Positions 34,744 through 45,327 of a stretch of DNA of 64,000 bases are shown here, in pieces. The notes below the pieces were generated by a model that was not told the origin of the DNA, made no database searches, and saw nothing but the letters and a program-made list of their open reading frames with translations. How positions within the stretch are numbered: position 1 is the stretch's first letter; every line of letters starts with the position of its first letter. Both the position numbers and the translations under genes were made by a program. Origin of the DNA: Diatrype stigma (lineage: Eukaryota > Ascomycota > Sordariomycetes > Xylariales > Diatrypaceae); the NCBI GenBank assembly GCA_022225965.2, contig JAKJXP020000022.1, positions 310,001 to 374,000 on the forward strand, written 5' to 3'.

Positions 34744-35230
34744 TTACGCCTTCTTCTTGCCCGCAGCCGCGGCCTTGGCGGCCTTCTTCCTATTGCTCCG
34801 GATCATGACGACGCTGAGGAAGGAGCCGACGACGGCGGAGCCGAGCAGGATCAGGATGACGGGGATGCGGACGGCCCAGACGCGGGGCGGGAAGAAGGCG
34901 TGCAGGGGGTGGTCCGAGTCGACGAAGGGCTGTTGTTGTTGGGGAGGTTTTGTTAGTTAGGAGAAGACAGAGTGGGAAGACAGAGTGGGAAAGGGGGGAA
35001 TAGAAACTCACCATCGCCAGCGTCCAGATCGAGTAGTACAGGAAGACGACGGAGGCGGCCACGAGCATGGCGAGTCCGACGAGTGTGCCAAGCTGTTTCG
35101 TTGGTTGGGCGGTTAGCTTGCGACTTTACTATGTATGTACACGTTTGCATGCAACGAGGCTTCAAGGACCATCTTCTCCTAATTATGCCCCGAGTCCCAA
35201 ACGCAGGAATGTGTGTGGTGTTCGTACCAT
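34744..35230 (-). CDS. dpm2: Dolichol-phosphate mannosyltransferase regulatory subunit DPM2
   Basis: This small ER membrane subunit stabilises dolichol-phosphate-mannose synthase and, in animals, also assists the first GPI-anchor enzyme. Minus-strand exons are 35230-35228 (the ATG only), 35092-35012 and 34929-34744, all phase 0, giving 89 residues. The first codon is followed directly by the donor GTACGA. Two membrane segments are visible: LGTLVGLAMLVAASVVFLYY and RIPVILILLGSAVVGSFLSV. Between them is the hallmark PFVDSDHPLHAFFPPRVWAV. The tail is a Lys/Ala-rich cytosolic end (NRKKAAKAAAAGKKKA), carrying KKxx-like basic residues. An alternative start at the internal Met of GLAMLVA (35068) would truncate the first helix. 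The ATG-only exon model keeps a full helix and has AACAATG context. Confidence 0.85.
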
Positions 35231-36038
35231 TGTTATTTAAGTTGGAGGGAACCTGGTTTAGTTGGGTTGGGTTGTGCTTGTGCAGCTGAAAACAAGGAGC
35301 GTGATGCGTTGAATTGAGCGGTCTCGATTGGTTGTATTGAAACCTTGTCTTCTTCAATGACTAGTAGGTAGTAGTTATAACTAAGTAAGTACTTAGGCAA
35401 GCTTGCGATTCGAAGGATTGTGGTTGTTGGAGGTCGATGACAACGACGATGTATGTAGCTGGTGGGTGGTGCTGCGCTGTGTAAAGCTGGCCAGAAGATC
35501 GATATACTTCGTCTGCTCGTATACAGATTAGATTGATTGGAGTGTCTGGGGTGGCCCTGACGCGAAAGGAGAAAGTGCCCGGGACCTCGACTGTCAAAAG
35601 TCGTGCCTGGCGTTATGCAGCAATTGAAGACCTCCCCCTGGTCACGTACACATATTGTAGCTTGAATGCATCACTTCGTATAAAGTACATGAGCGGAGGC
35701 ACACCGTAGCCCATTCCAGCCAATAGAAGCACGTATATCTATAAGTACCTACCTAGGTACACAGGTATGTATAGTACAATGCATATACTTGTCACACCCG
35801 CCAATCACAGCAAAGAGTGACCCACTCTTGAGCCAGCCTCGCCCAAAACTTTGGTACCAGGTTCTTTTCCTTGCCTGCAAACTGCTTAAGCTTCGGTCCA
35901 TCTCGTTCGTTGCCTCGTTCAACTCAGCCGGGCTGAATCGACTGATTGACTACGCAACGTGCGCCCCTCCCGATCCAGACTCCAGCTACTGCCATCACAT
36001 AGATACACCCATCCAGAAATCTCTATTTATTTGATGAC
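35231..36038. promoter_or_regulatory. Divergent promoter region between dpm2 and cwc22
   Basis: The two genes read outward from here. It contains a TACCTAGGTA palindrome at 35750-35759. I cannot identify a TATA box with confidence. No gene is seen. Confidence 0.5.
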
Positions 36039-38876
36039 ATGGCTTCCGTCGATCTAAAGCCGCTCCCGACGGAACCGTCGCCCATGGAAGCTCCGCGGTC
36101 TCCCCGTCGCGGCCGCGATCGTGGCGGTGGTGGCCGACCACAGCGCGATGGCGGTGATTCCTACAGACCAGGGCGCGATAACGATCGCGATCGCGACCGC
36201 AAGCGTAGCCATCGACATTCGCCTCTGCCCACGCGCCAGCGATCGCCGCCTCGCCAGCGCACGCCTCCGAAAATGCCCACCGAGGAGGAGAAGCAGGCCG
36301 CTGCCAAGGCCGAGTACCAGAAGCTATTGGGCATGCGGTCCGGTGGCACCTACATCCCGCCCGCGCGTTTGCGCGCCCTGCAAGCCCAGATAACCGACAA
36401 GACGAGCAAGGAGTACCAGCGCATGGCCTGGGAGGCCCTCAAGAAGTCCATCAACGGTCTGATCAACAAGGTCAACACCGCCAACATCAAGCACATCGTG
36501 CCCGAGCTCTTCAACGAAAATCTGGTCAGGGGGCGGGGTCTGTTCTGCAGGAGTATCATGAAAGCCCAAGCGGCCAGTTTGCCCTTCACTCCCATCTACG
36601 CGGCCATGGCGGCTATCGTCAACACGAAGCTGCCCCAAGTTGGAGAGCTGTTAGTCAAACGCCTAGTCATGCAGTTCAGAAAGGGTTTCAAACGGAACGA
36701 CAAGGCCGTCTGTTTGTCTTCGACGACATTCATCGCCCACCTGGTCAACCAGCAGGTCGTCCACGAGATGCTGGCGGCTCAGATGCTCCTTTTGTTATTG
36801 CAGAAGCCGACGGACGACAGCGTTGAGATCGCCGTCGGCCTGACTAAGGAAGTTGGACAGCACCTGGAGGAAATGAGCGGGCCCATCGCGTCGGTAGTGT
36901 TCGACCAGTTCAGAACCATATTGCACGAGGCAGACATCGACAAGCGCGTCCAATATATGGTCGAGGTTCTTTTCCAAGTCCGCAAGGACAAGTACAAGGA
37001 TAACCCGGCCATCAAGGAGGAGCTGGATCTTATCGAGGAGGAAGATCAAATCACCCACCGGGTCGAGCTGGACGCTGCGATCGAGGTCGAGGATGGCCTC
37101 AACATCTTCAAGTTCGATTCGGAGTGGGAAGAGAACGAAGAGAGGTACAAGAAGCTGAAGGCCGAGATCTTGGGCGAGGGGAGCGACTACGAGGACGATG
37201 ATGAAGACGACGACGACGACGACGAAAGCTCCGAGGAGGAGAACGAGGAGCAGAAGGCCATGGAGATCAAAGACCAGAGCAACACCGATCTCGTCAACCT
37301 CCGGAGGACCATCTACCTCACGATACAAAGTGCCATAGACCCCGAAGAAGCCGTCCACAAGTTGATGAAGATCAACTTGCCTGCAGGGCAGGAGCCAGAG
37401 CTACCATCTATGATCGTGGAGTGCTGCTCTCAGGAGAAAACATACACCAAATTTTTTGGTTTGATCGGCGAGCGTTTTGCCAAGATCAACAGATTATGGA
37501 CCGACCTATTCGAGCAGAGTTTCACCAAGTACTACACCACTATTCACCGCTACGAGACAAACAAGCTCCGAAACATCGCCAGACTCTTCGGGCATATGCT
37601 TGGATCGGACGCAATTGGTTGGCATGCGCTGTCTTGCATCCACCTCAACGAAGAAGAGACGACTTCTGCATCGCGTATCTTCGTCAAGATACTGTTCCAG
37701 GAGATGTCCGAAGAGTTAGGCATGCCTAAGCTGCAAGCGCGGATGCGAGACGAGACACTACAGCCGCACCTCGAGGGGCTCTTCCCACGGGATACCCCTC
37801 GCAACGTCCGCTTCTCCATCAACTACTTCACCAGTATCGGCATGGGTGCTCTGACGGAGGATATGAGAGAATACCTAGCCAACATACCGAAGCCGGCGCT
37901 GCCCGTCCCTCCGGTAGCCGACCATTCCGACTCGGAGTCGGTGTCGAGCTATTCCTCCTACACCGGATCTTCTTACTCTTCCCGGTCTAGATCTAGGACC
38001 CCTCCGCGCAGGACCCTCGACCGGGGCCGAACCCTATCAAGGACCCCGCCCCGGCGAGGCCGCGCCAGATCTCGATCCGTCTCATACAGCAGGAGCAGAA
38101 GCCCGTCGGACTACTCTCGGTCCCGCTCGCGTTCGCGTTCTCGCTCCTACAGCTCCTCTCGCAGCCCCCAACCCCGCCGGACCGGAGCTGGGGCCGCTGC
38201 CTCCGCCGCCGCCCCGAGGCGGGATTCGTACTCCCGGAGCCCGCCCCCGCGGCGAGCAGCACGCCGAGACTCCGGCGGCGGCGACTACTCCCGGAGCCCA
38301 CCCCCGCGTAGCGCCGCGGCGGCGGCAGCAGCAGGGAGACCTCGCTCGTACACGCCGTCGCGCTCCCGCAGCCCGCTCCCTCCTCCCTCCTCCCGTTCCC
38401 GCAGAGCTCCTCCCGCCGCGCGGCAGCGCGACGCCTCGTACTCGGCTAGCCCCCCGAGGGGCCGCCGTCGCGCCCCGAGCTACTCGCCGTCGCCGTCGCG
38501 GTCACCGAGCCCCGCGCCGCCACGGCGTCGTGGTCGACTGCCCACGAGGTCCGCTTCACCACCCGCCCCGGCCTCCGCCCCGACCGCCGGTGCCGGTGCC
38601 GGCAGAAGGCGCAGAAATACAAGCTCTCCTCCGAGTAGCAGGGGTAGGAGCAGGAGCGAGAGTAGGAGCAGAAGTGCCATTCCGAGGAAACGGGCAAGGT
38701 ATAACGATGGTGGTGATAGCCGATCTCGAAGCCCCGTCGGCGTTACTGGCAGTGGTGGTGGTGGTGGTGTCAAGAGGCGCCGCCGCTATAGCAGTAGCAG
38801 GAGCGTAAGCCGGTCGAGGTCTATATCTAGATCGAGGTCGCCGGTGGCTCCGTCGGCTAAGCGGGGCAGGAGATGA
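36039..38876 (+). CDS. cwc22: Pre-mRNA-splicing factor CWC22
   Basis: This spliceosome component is needed for catalytic activation; in animals it also loads eIF4A3 of the exon-junction complex. It is a single exon of 945 residues, close to the human length. An N-terminal Arg/Asp-rich tail (about 1-85) precedes the MIF4G domain at about 129-315 (MAWEALKKSINGLINKVNTA, GRGLFCRSIMKAQAASLPFT, FIAHLVNQQVVHEMLA). An acidic stretch (about 383-404, mostly Asp/Glu) follows, then the MA3 domain at about 414-540 (LRRTIYLTIQSAIDPEEAVH, FFGLIGERFAKINRLW). From about 628 to the end is a very long RS/SP-rich region with Ala and Pro runs. Its length and repetitiveness suggest variation between strains. An intronless gene for a splicing factor is unremarkable in fungi. 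Confidence 0.95.
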   Translation: MASVDLKPLPTEPSPMEAPRSPRRGRDRGGGGRPQRDGGDSYRPGRDNDRDRDRKRSHRHSPLPTRQRSPPRQRTPPKMPTEEEKQAAAKAEYQKLLGMRSGGTYIPPARLRALQAQITDKTSKEYQRMAWEALKKSINGLINKVNTANIKHIVPELFNENLVRGRGLFCRSIMKAQAASLPFTPIYAAMAAIVNTKLPQVGELLVKRLVMQFRKGFKRNDKAVCLSSTTFIAHLVNQQVVHEMLAAQMLLLLLQKPTDDSVEIAVGLTKEVGQHLEEMSGPIASVVFDQFRTILHEADIDKRVQYMVEVLFQVRKDKYKDNPAIKEELDLIEEEDQITHRVELDAAIEVEDGLNIFKFDSEWEENEERYKKLKAEILGEGSDYEDDDEDDDDDDESSEEENEEQKAMEIKDQSNTDLVNLRRTIYLTIQSAIDPEEAVHKLMKINLPAGQEPELPSMIVECCSQEKTYTKFFGLIGERFAKINRLWTDLFEQSFTKYYTTIHRYETNKLRNIARLFGHMLGSDAIGWHALSCIHLNEEETTSASRIFVKILFQEMSEELGMPKLQARMRDETLQPHLEGLFPRDTPRNVRFSINYFTSIGMGALTEDMREYLANIPKPALPVPPVADHSDSESVSSYSSYTGSSYSSRSRSRTPPRRTLDRGRTLSRTPPRRGRARSRSVSYSRSRSPSDYSRSRSRSRSRSYSSSRSPQPRRTGAGAAASAAAPRRDSYSRSPPPRRAARRDSGGGDYSRSPPPRSAAAAAAAGRPRSYTPSRSRSPLPPPSSRSRRAPPAARQRDASYSASPPRGRRRAPSYSPSPSRSPSPAPPRRRGRLPTRSASPPAPASAPTAGAGAGRRRRNTSSPPSSRGRSRSESRSRSAIPRKRARYNDGGDSRSRSPVGVTGSGGGGGVKRRRRYSSSRSVSRSRSISRSRSPVAPSAKRGRR

Positions 38877-40059
38877 GGGAACGATACAATACCTAGGACG
38901 ATACGGGGGAAGCAGCTGCAGCAGCTTTGGTTGCCTTTCCCGACTGGTAGGCACGGAGGGCTTTTGTAGGAATGTAGGATTGTGTTTTGGGGAGTTAGTA
39001 AGGGAGGCAGCAAGAAGGGAAGAAAGAAAGAAAGAAAGCGTCTTCCAAAGTGTTTCTTAGGCGAAATACCTACTGAGTTAATGGGGGGAAAGGAGAGTTT
39101 TATGAGCGTTGCGTGCGTTATCCTACCTTACCTAGGTACCTACTTAGACAGAAAGTAACCTAGCATATAGTTACCAGCAGACAGATTGAGCTGGTGACTA
39201 ACTACTAGTTGGCAGTGAGATGATCAACCCCTAATGGAGACTTCTTGCCCGCGTATCTATCTCGTCTTCCATGTGACGTTTTGCCTTGTGGCTTCTGTGT
39301 TACGGTACTGTATTTGGGTTGGCGGACATGCCATGTGGGTGATCGACCTCCTGGCTCAAAATGGCTTGTGGATCCGGCAATGCGGAAGGTTTGAGTTTGT
39401 AGTCTCATACTCGAACCCACAGTCTTTATCAAGACCGGGATCACAACCACGGCCTTGTGTGCGTGAGATTACTGCATCCAGTTCTGGACGATGGCATCCA
39501 ATCTAGTGTCCAAGATAGGCAGGTATCCTTGGCAGACGTTCCGGTTGTGGAATCTTCGCAAATATGGTCCAGTCCTAGCACTTCCAAAAAAGGTGTATCC
39601 ATATGTGATAGATATCATAGCCCCTTAACTTTCTCGCATTCAGCTACGTTTTGGAGATGATAGGAAGTGGCAATCTCCAATCTCAGGTCCGACCTCAGAA
39701 AAGCGGCTGTGAAGCGCGTTATGCTTACATAATGCGGTCTCCGGCTCACCCCCTACACATAATTACCTATTCGTGCAGTATATATCCCGCCCCTATCCCC
39801 TAGAGCTCCACTCGCCCCCCACCCCCTACTAATGAAAAAGGTGTAAGTATGTCTTCATAGTGACAAACCATCACTCGTTCCTATAATACAAATCGATTCT
39901 AAAAATCGAAAAGATAACATGGGCCTTGATTTGTTCGAATAATTTGAACTTCTTAAGTTCCCCAAGGTGTGCCCGGCTTAAAGTATACTTGATACAAACC
40001 CTTGTTGATCCTCAACTACCATTAACCGATAGCTATCCTCATCCTCTACTTAACTTGCC
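38877..40059. other. Convergent intergenic region
   Basis: This is the 3' DNA of cwc22 and of the minus-strand gene that ends at 40060. It contains a TACCTAGGTA palindrome at 39129-39138 and a short GAAA tract near 39020. No gene-like frame is seen. Confidence 0.6.
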
Positions 40060-40725
40060 TCACCCCGACCCCCCACTCTCTTTTTCCTTCCTCACCCTCC
40101 CCAGCTCCCCCCTGCTCGCAAGCCACGCCGCCCCCGTATCAGCCCAGACCTCGTACGTCCTCACCTTCGGCGCCTCCCCCTCCCCCCTCCCCCCGCCGTC
40201 AAACGTGAGCACGTACGCGAAGACCTCCCTCCAGCTCTCGCCCGTCGCGATCCACGTGAACTCCGCAGAGCCCTTGACGCTCACCTTCCGCGCCGCGGCG
40301 TCCACCGTCCAGCCATCGTCGCCGTCGTCGTCGTCCCGGCTCTCCCGCGCTTCCTCCCCCTCGGCGGGGAACCGCATGTCGGCGTAAGTCAGGCACGCGC
40401 CGACCGTCTCGAAGTAGGCGCGCACGCCGCCGCGGCCGCGGAACGCCCGTCCCACGAAGGGCAGGCCGAGCTCGGGGAGGCCGTGCTCGTAGGCCATGAT
40501 GGTGGTGGTGGTGGTGTCGTCGCTCGGAGAAGACGGCGAGGATGAGGATGAGGAGGAGGAGGAGGAGAAGTGGGCTTCTACGATCTCCGCCGGCGTCTTG
40601 CTCTTCTGCGCGAAGCTCGCGCAGAACGCCTTGGCGGCTTGGAGGAGGTGGAGACGGCGCTGCTGGTCGCTACCGCCGCTGCTGCCGCTGCCGCTGCCGC
40701 TGCCGTCTTGGAGTGGGAGTGGCAT
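40060..40725 (-). CDS. NTF2/SnoaL-like protein with Ser-rich insert
   Basis: The function is not recognised. It is a single exon of 221 residues. A helix (LLQAAKAFCASFAQKSKTPA) is followed by EIVEAHF, a Ser run of ten residues and SPSSPSDD, then EHGLPELGLPFVGRAFRGR and GGVRAYFETVGACLTYADMRF. The strands VSVKGSAEFTWIATGESWRE, VFAYVLTFD and KVRTYEVWADTGAAWLAS give the usual NTF2-like sandwich. Related fungal proteins are annotated only as SnoaL-like domain proteins. Ser and Gly/Ser codon runs (GSGSGSSGG near the N-terminus) are repeat expansions. No signal peptide is seen. Confidence 0.75.
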   Translation of the reverse strand: MPLPLQDGSGSGSGSSGGSDQQRRLHLLQAAKAFCASFAQKSKTPAEIVEAHFSSSSSSSSSSPSSPSDDTTTTTIMAYEHGLPELGLPFVGRAFRGRGGVRAYFETVGACLTYADMRFPAEGEEARESRDDDDGDDGWTVDAAARKVSVKGSAEFTWIATGESWREVFAYVLTFDGGGRGEGEAPKVRTYEVWADTGAAWLASRGELGRVRKEKESGGSG

Positions 40726-41775
40726 TGTGGGGTTTTCCGGTTTGCCCTGGAGGCAGTGAAAGGGGGGTAGCTAGAGCGGCTGATTAGGTAGGTAGTAGAT
40801 GTGTGCTGAGTGCTCTCTGTGGATGGTGTGGATTCTGTGGAATGGTAAGGAAGATGGGTGGTGTGGTTAATTAATGCCTTAGATTGGATGGATGGATGGG
40901 TTGACGAAGGTGAATCTCTTTGTAACTAGTACGATCATAAGCCACGTATAGATACCTAGGTAAGTAGGTATGCATGTGGTGTGGTGGTACGTTTCCTCCC
41001 ATTTAAGGGGTGATGATATAATACAAGCAATTACGTCACTCGGTGCATAGTAACTTTATAGCAGTTATAAGCACACCTACATAGGTAACTAGCAACTCTG
41101 CCATCGACGAAATATAACTCCTACTGTTATAGTATACTTGATAGACAAGCAAGATGCAGACAGATAGTATTGAGAAAGCTCCTGAATATATCTTCATAAT
41201 GTAACTTACCCTCGAGGGGGGCTCAGGACGGGAGTTGCTATTGGGGCTATGGGCTACTTAGGCGCGCCTACCTAGAGCTATAGGCCAGAATTAGTGCATT
41301 ATATGTACATACATACCTGGGTACACAGCACATCAGCTTAGAAGAATACTTACTACCTAGGTGAGCACCTACTAGGCGAGTGACCATCCAAGGACCATAC
41401 TCAATTCTACTGAGATCTCAGGATGCAGTTGGTAAGCTTTTGCCTATGAAAATACTTGGAGTTAGCCAGAGTGAAAGGTCGGATTACCTAATCCATGTAG
41501 GTACAATACCTACCAAGACAACCCTGGTATCTCGTACCTGCCTAGGCAGCTCGAGAGCAAACAAACATCTGAAAGGGCGCTAGAGCCACCTAATCAAACT
41601 ATACACAGCCAATCACGTGCCACGTGCCATAATCTCGGCTATGGTTTCGACATTTCAACTGTCAACATCCCCCTTCTCTGACCACCTCGTCTCTAATCAA
41701 CAATACCTAGGTAATTGCAACTTCAGCAACTCCTGCCACTTTTCTGCTCTCCCACTCCCACAGCATCCTGTCACC
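40726..41775. other. Intergenic upstream of the chimeric gene
   Basis: This holds spacer DNA and the start of the FAR1-type gene's leader. TACCTAGGTA palindromes lie at 40953-40962 and 41704-41713 (the second 62 bp before the ATG). A longer frame extends upstream from 41776 to ATG 41641 and GTG 41617, without conserved sequence. Confidence 0.5.
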
Positions 41776-42752
41776 ATGGCAGCTGAATCACCCACCACGG
41801 ATGCGGTGTACACGCTTCCCGTGCCACCGGAAGGCGGCCCGAATGGCGGCCCGCCTTGTGAGAAGGTCGAAGACCTGATGGAATCTCTGAACAGCTTCGC
41901 CAAAGCCAACGGCTATTGCCTCATCCGCCGCCAAGCATCCAACTATCACGACGGAAAGCCCACCCGGTACTACGTCTACTGTGATCGTAGCTCTCAGCAC
42001 GTCAGCCACAGCCGCGGGGTGCGGCGGGCAACCACGCGCAAGAACAACTGCCCGTTTATGGCTGCTGTGAAGGCCAACAAGTCCACCGATTACAAGTGGG
42101 TGTTCGAGCTTCGCGCCGAGGAAAAGTATCGGATGCATAACCATGATGTATCCAGTGCGATTAGCCACGCCCACGCCCGCCGCTTCACTGAACAAATGGA
42201 ACAGCAAGTCCGGAGTATGGCGAGCGTGGGAATCTCCCCCATGGACATCCACGCCACTCTCAAGTCCGGCTTTCCAGACCATCCTGTGGACCGGAAGGAT
42301 ATCTACAACTTCCTTCAGCGTAACAAACGCGGCTCAGACATTGGTCATAGTCAATGGAAGTGCGACAAAGAAGGCTCCTATTTGGTTACGGGTGGGGCCG
42401 GTGGACTTGGTCGGGCCCTCCTGCAATGGTTAGCGGATGAAGGAGCACGATATCTGATTATGCCACAACGAGCGGGAGTTACCAGTCCAGCTGCAGCGAA
42501 CACGTTGATTTCAGAGCTCAGGGACCGGGGAGTTACTGTCGCGACTCCGATTTATGACCCGACTTCGGCGAGTTCCCTATCCGCCATGCTTAAAACCTGT
42601 GCCAACGAAATGCCGCCTATTCGAGGTTATATCAATGCTGCAATGGCACTCCAGGTATGTGGACTGGCCGTGATACTGGTGGTGGGTGATAGGGACTGAT
42701 ATTCTCAACCGTGTAGGACTCTGCCATCTTCAATAACATCACTCAAGCGTAG
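41776..42752 (+). CDS. Chimeric protein: FAR1-type zinc-finger domain fused to truncated polyketide ketoreductase start
   Basis: Residues about 30-165 form a FAR1/MULE-type DNA-binding domain with Cys 69 (YYVYC), Cys 92 (KNNCPF) and His 121/His 123 (RMHNHD). The helices FTEQMEQQVRSMASVGISPM and DIYNFLQRNKRG follow, as in fungal FAR1 proteins. From residue about 200 the same frame becomes the nucleotide-binding start of a reducing-PKS ketoreductase: GSYLVTGGAGGLGRALLQWL, GARYLIMPQRAGV, then PPIRGYINAAMALQ. An intron at 42655-42716 (62 bp, phase 0) joins DSAIFNNITQA before tandem stops TAG TGA, giving 304 residues. Without splicing the frame ends at 42699. Catalytic Ser/Tyr of the ketoreductase are not included, so enzymatic activity is unlikely. 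The start at 41776 (ACCATGG) is favoured over ATG 41641. Confidence 0.7.
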
Positions 42753-43480
42753 TGAATCTCACGCTGGTGCCAAGAGCGCATACGACATAACATGCAAGAG
42801 CAGCTTTCAGGAAGACTTGAATTATCCATCGCACTGTCTTTAGCGGCCATCTACGCAAGCACTGTGCATTCTCTCCATTCGAGCGGATGTGTCTTCCAGG
42901 ACTCTGTGCTACTATAAAACAAAACCTGCCCATAATGTCAGTTCTCTCGATCTTGATTTTATGCGACCCACTGGCATCATAGTCGAGACAGAAATTTTCT
43001 GACAACGACAAGAACATTCCACTAGGGGTCGGATAGACCATAAGACGGGTTTGGGCATGCAGTCCACTCTATCCATACCTCATCCAGAGAAGATCCAGCT
43101 GTGTGAATGACAGTGAGACGAGTCTCGGTTGTTCTCCAATTCACCAGGTTGCCTAGCAAAGGGGGGTGGAGGCAAGGTGCTGGTAGCAAGGTGATCGTGG
43201 ATATAGGGAATCTGTTCAGGCGACCACGGGACACAAGAGCACGCTGAAAATGTCATAAGGGTCTTAGCATCAAAGCTAGGACACACCGTTGACCTCACTA
43301 GAGGATACTGACGTTGCCAGGTACCTCTCTGGTTACGGGTTGACTCGTCTATGGCTCCTGAGCTGCGAAGTTGAGCCGGTAACGACTTTCGGGCCAATGT
43401 GACCGACAGGCTACCTTTGACATTATGAAAAGCACAATCATCACGGCGATTGGCCGCTTGATCGCTACATCCTGTGAGTT
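42753..43480 (+). pseudogene. Decayed remainder of a reducing polyketide synthase (ketoreductase end and acyl-carrier domain)
   Basis: After the stops at 42750-42755 the same frame still reads as ketoreductase (MQEQLSGRLELSIALSLAAI, then SSGCVFQDSV). A one-base shift near 42915 leads to YKTKPAHNVSSLDLDFMRPT and GIIVETEIF, ending in TGA. The usual NYAAG tyrosine position reads as HSSG, so the active site is lost. At about 43240-43480 an acyl-carrier domain survives in pieces: LRVDSSMAPELRS with the pantetheine-site Ser codon at 43345-43347, a stop, AGNDFRANVT, a frame change, then FDIMKSTIITAIGRLIA. Order and spacing match the C-terminal end of a highly reducing PKS. No upstream PKS domain is seen in this window. 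Confidence 0.72.
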
Positions 43481-44508
43481 GTTGGGCTTGGACCATAGCA
43501 AAGAGAGGTAAAATTCGGCTGATACCTTGTGTCCCCATAGCTAGTATTCTCGTACCAATAATACATTCAAGCCTTCACTTGATAAATATCACGCATGTCC
43601 TGAGGATGATCCCTTTCCTTCCATCGTTCATCTCACCGCCCCTTTCTTATGCCTTAATCTCCGAGGTCTAGAAATAGCCGTACCAGTATCGCGACCGACG
43701 TCGTTTTCCATATGTGTCCCTGGTCTCATAATATACCAGGGGCTTTCTACCTCATAATTCTATCCGATTAAGGCAGGGGATGGTAGGACCAAATCAAAAG
43801 GCATTTGGTCCTGCAGATGCATACGTCGCATATGCACCCAATCCTTGCCAGGCTGAACTCAAGAAAAGGACCATGCAGATGGTGATGTTCACATCTACAC
43901 ATCTTGGAGATCAAACACACTATAGTGTACAGTCGAAGCGGTGACACGCCAACATCTCGCCGCGTAGCTGTGTATCCAAGTACGGTAAGTCACCATGGCC
44001 AACACGTTCTGCATGTTGCTCTTGTACTAGTTATGTACGGTATCAAGCTGGACCATACGACACCATACGATTTCGATCGGGTGGAGTCCATATCATCGAA
44101 AAGATGTCTTGGCTGATGTGTTAGCCATTCTTGGCTCAGCTATCTCATGGTGGCTGTGCTACTCAAAACTGGATATTTCTCCCTTGCGCCTAACTATATA
44201 CTCCTATGAGCTATGCTGGTAGTTGACTTTTGGTACGGCGTAGTAGAAGCTGCATCGTTAGCTCCGAACCTGGAGCGACAATGTAAATCGTATATAAACT
44301 ACTACATAGGTCTTGCCATAGCATGAAAATCCAGTGATCGAGACACCGGTGAACTATTGCAAGTACGCATCAAACCCAAGTAGCCCATCATCACCTGACG
44401 GACCTCGTCGCTAACCAGCCCAGCCAACGACGAGACAGACTTCCAGACTCCTATCGTCACATTGACAACTACAACAAGCATATACATCCACCCGTCAACA
44501 CATCCACC
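43481..44508. other. Intergenic between PKS relic and GPI-protein gene
   Basis: No gene-like frame is seen. The DNA shows no AT-rich RIP bias comparable to 1-13605. Confidence 0.5.
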
Positions 44509-45327
44509 ATGCAGCTCAGCATCGTGCTCGGCCTCTCCATGCTCTCGGCGCTCGGCGCCGCCGAGAACACCGTCGAGGGGGACGACGTGCCGGGGGCGTG
44601 TCTGGCAACCTGCCAGTCGACCATCGACCTCACGGCGCGCTGCGACGACTCGGCCGACGACGACGACGACTACCGGCGCTGCGTCTGCCTCGCGCAGGAC
44701 GCCCAGCTCCACATGAACCAGTGCGCCGTGTGCGTGCAGCAGAACGGCATGCGGGACCCGGATGACAACGGTAAGCGCACACAAGCGCCCCGCCCCCTTC
44801 TGGTCACCCCGAGGATGGGGAGTCGTAGTTTTACCTCGACTGATATATATCTAACGCATTCAAACTCTACTTAGACGTGGCGGACCTGATGGACGATTGC
44901 GGTTGGGATTTCACCCAGGCGAGTGCGAGTGCGGGTGCAACTACTGCGTCTCCCACCGTGATCGTGTCTACTTCGACGGGTCAGTCCACGACTGCCATCG
45001 CCACGATCACACAGACACCGAGTGCGGCCACGCAGACTTCAGCACAGACTACTAATTCGGAGTAAGTTGCCCTTTCGTCTGTAAGCAAGTGCGGTCTGCC
45101 AGCCAGCCTATCGTCGTCTTTGACGATGGCCCAGGGAGGGGAGGGTAGCTCGCTGCACAGACAGCATAAGCACAGATCGAACGCTGGGCGAGCACAGCGA
45201 TTATTGTGCCTTTTCTTAGTACTTCGCTGACCACGACCATCCATTCTCTAGCAATGCTGCTGCAGCTGCCACGGCCGGCCACGGTGGTCTATTCCTCGCT
45301 GCTGGTGCTGTAGCACTTCTATTCTAA
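44509..45327 (+). CDS. Cysteine-rich GPI-anchored cell-surface protein
   Basis: The function is unknown; the architecture is that of a secreted, wall- or membrane-anchored protein. Exons are 44509-44770, 44875-45061 and 45252-45327, giving 174 residues. A signal peptide (MQLSIVLGLSMLSALGAAEN) precedes a Cys-rich core: GACLATCQSTIDLTARCDDS, RRCVCLAQDAQLHMNQCAVC and LMDDCGWDF, ten cysteines in all. A Ser/Thr-rich stalk follows (about 103-150). A small-residue site (SDNAAAAATAGHGG) and a hydrophobic end (LFLAAGAVALLF) make a classical GPI-attachment signal. Splices at phases 1 and 2 are supported because exon 3 alone supplies the GPI tail. It resembles fungal Cys-rich GPI proteins rather than true CFEM, whose eight-Cys spacing I do not find. 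Confidence 0.82.

Noticed and set aside
36795..37358. 187-codon minus-strand frame opposite cwc22
   Set aside because: Antisense shadow of the MIF4G/acidic coding region; no independent features.
43080..43538. 152-codon minus-strand frame over the carrier-domain relic
   Set aside because: The + strand carries the recognisable acyl-carrier remnant; the minus frame is a shadow.
44509..45327. CFEM effector assignment for the GPI protein
   Set aside because: The cysteine spacing does not match the eight-Cys CFEM pattern as I read it, so only a Cys-rich GPI protein is claimed.
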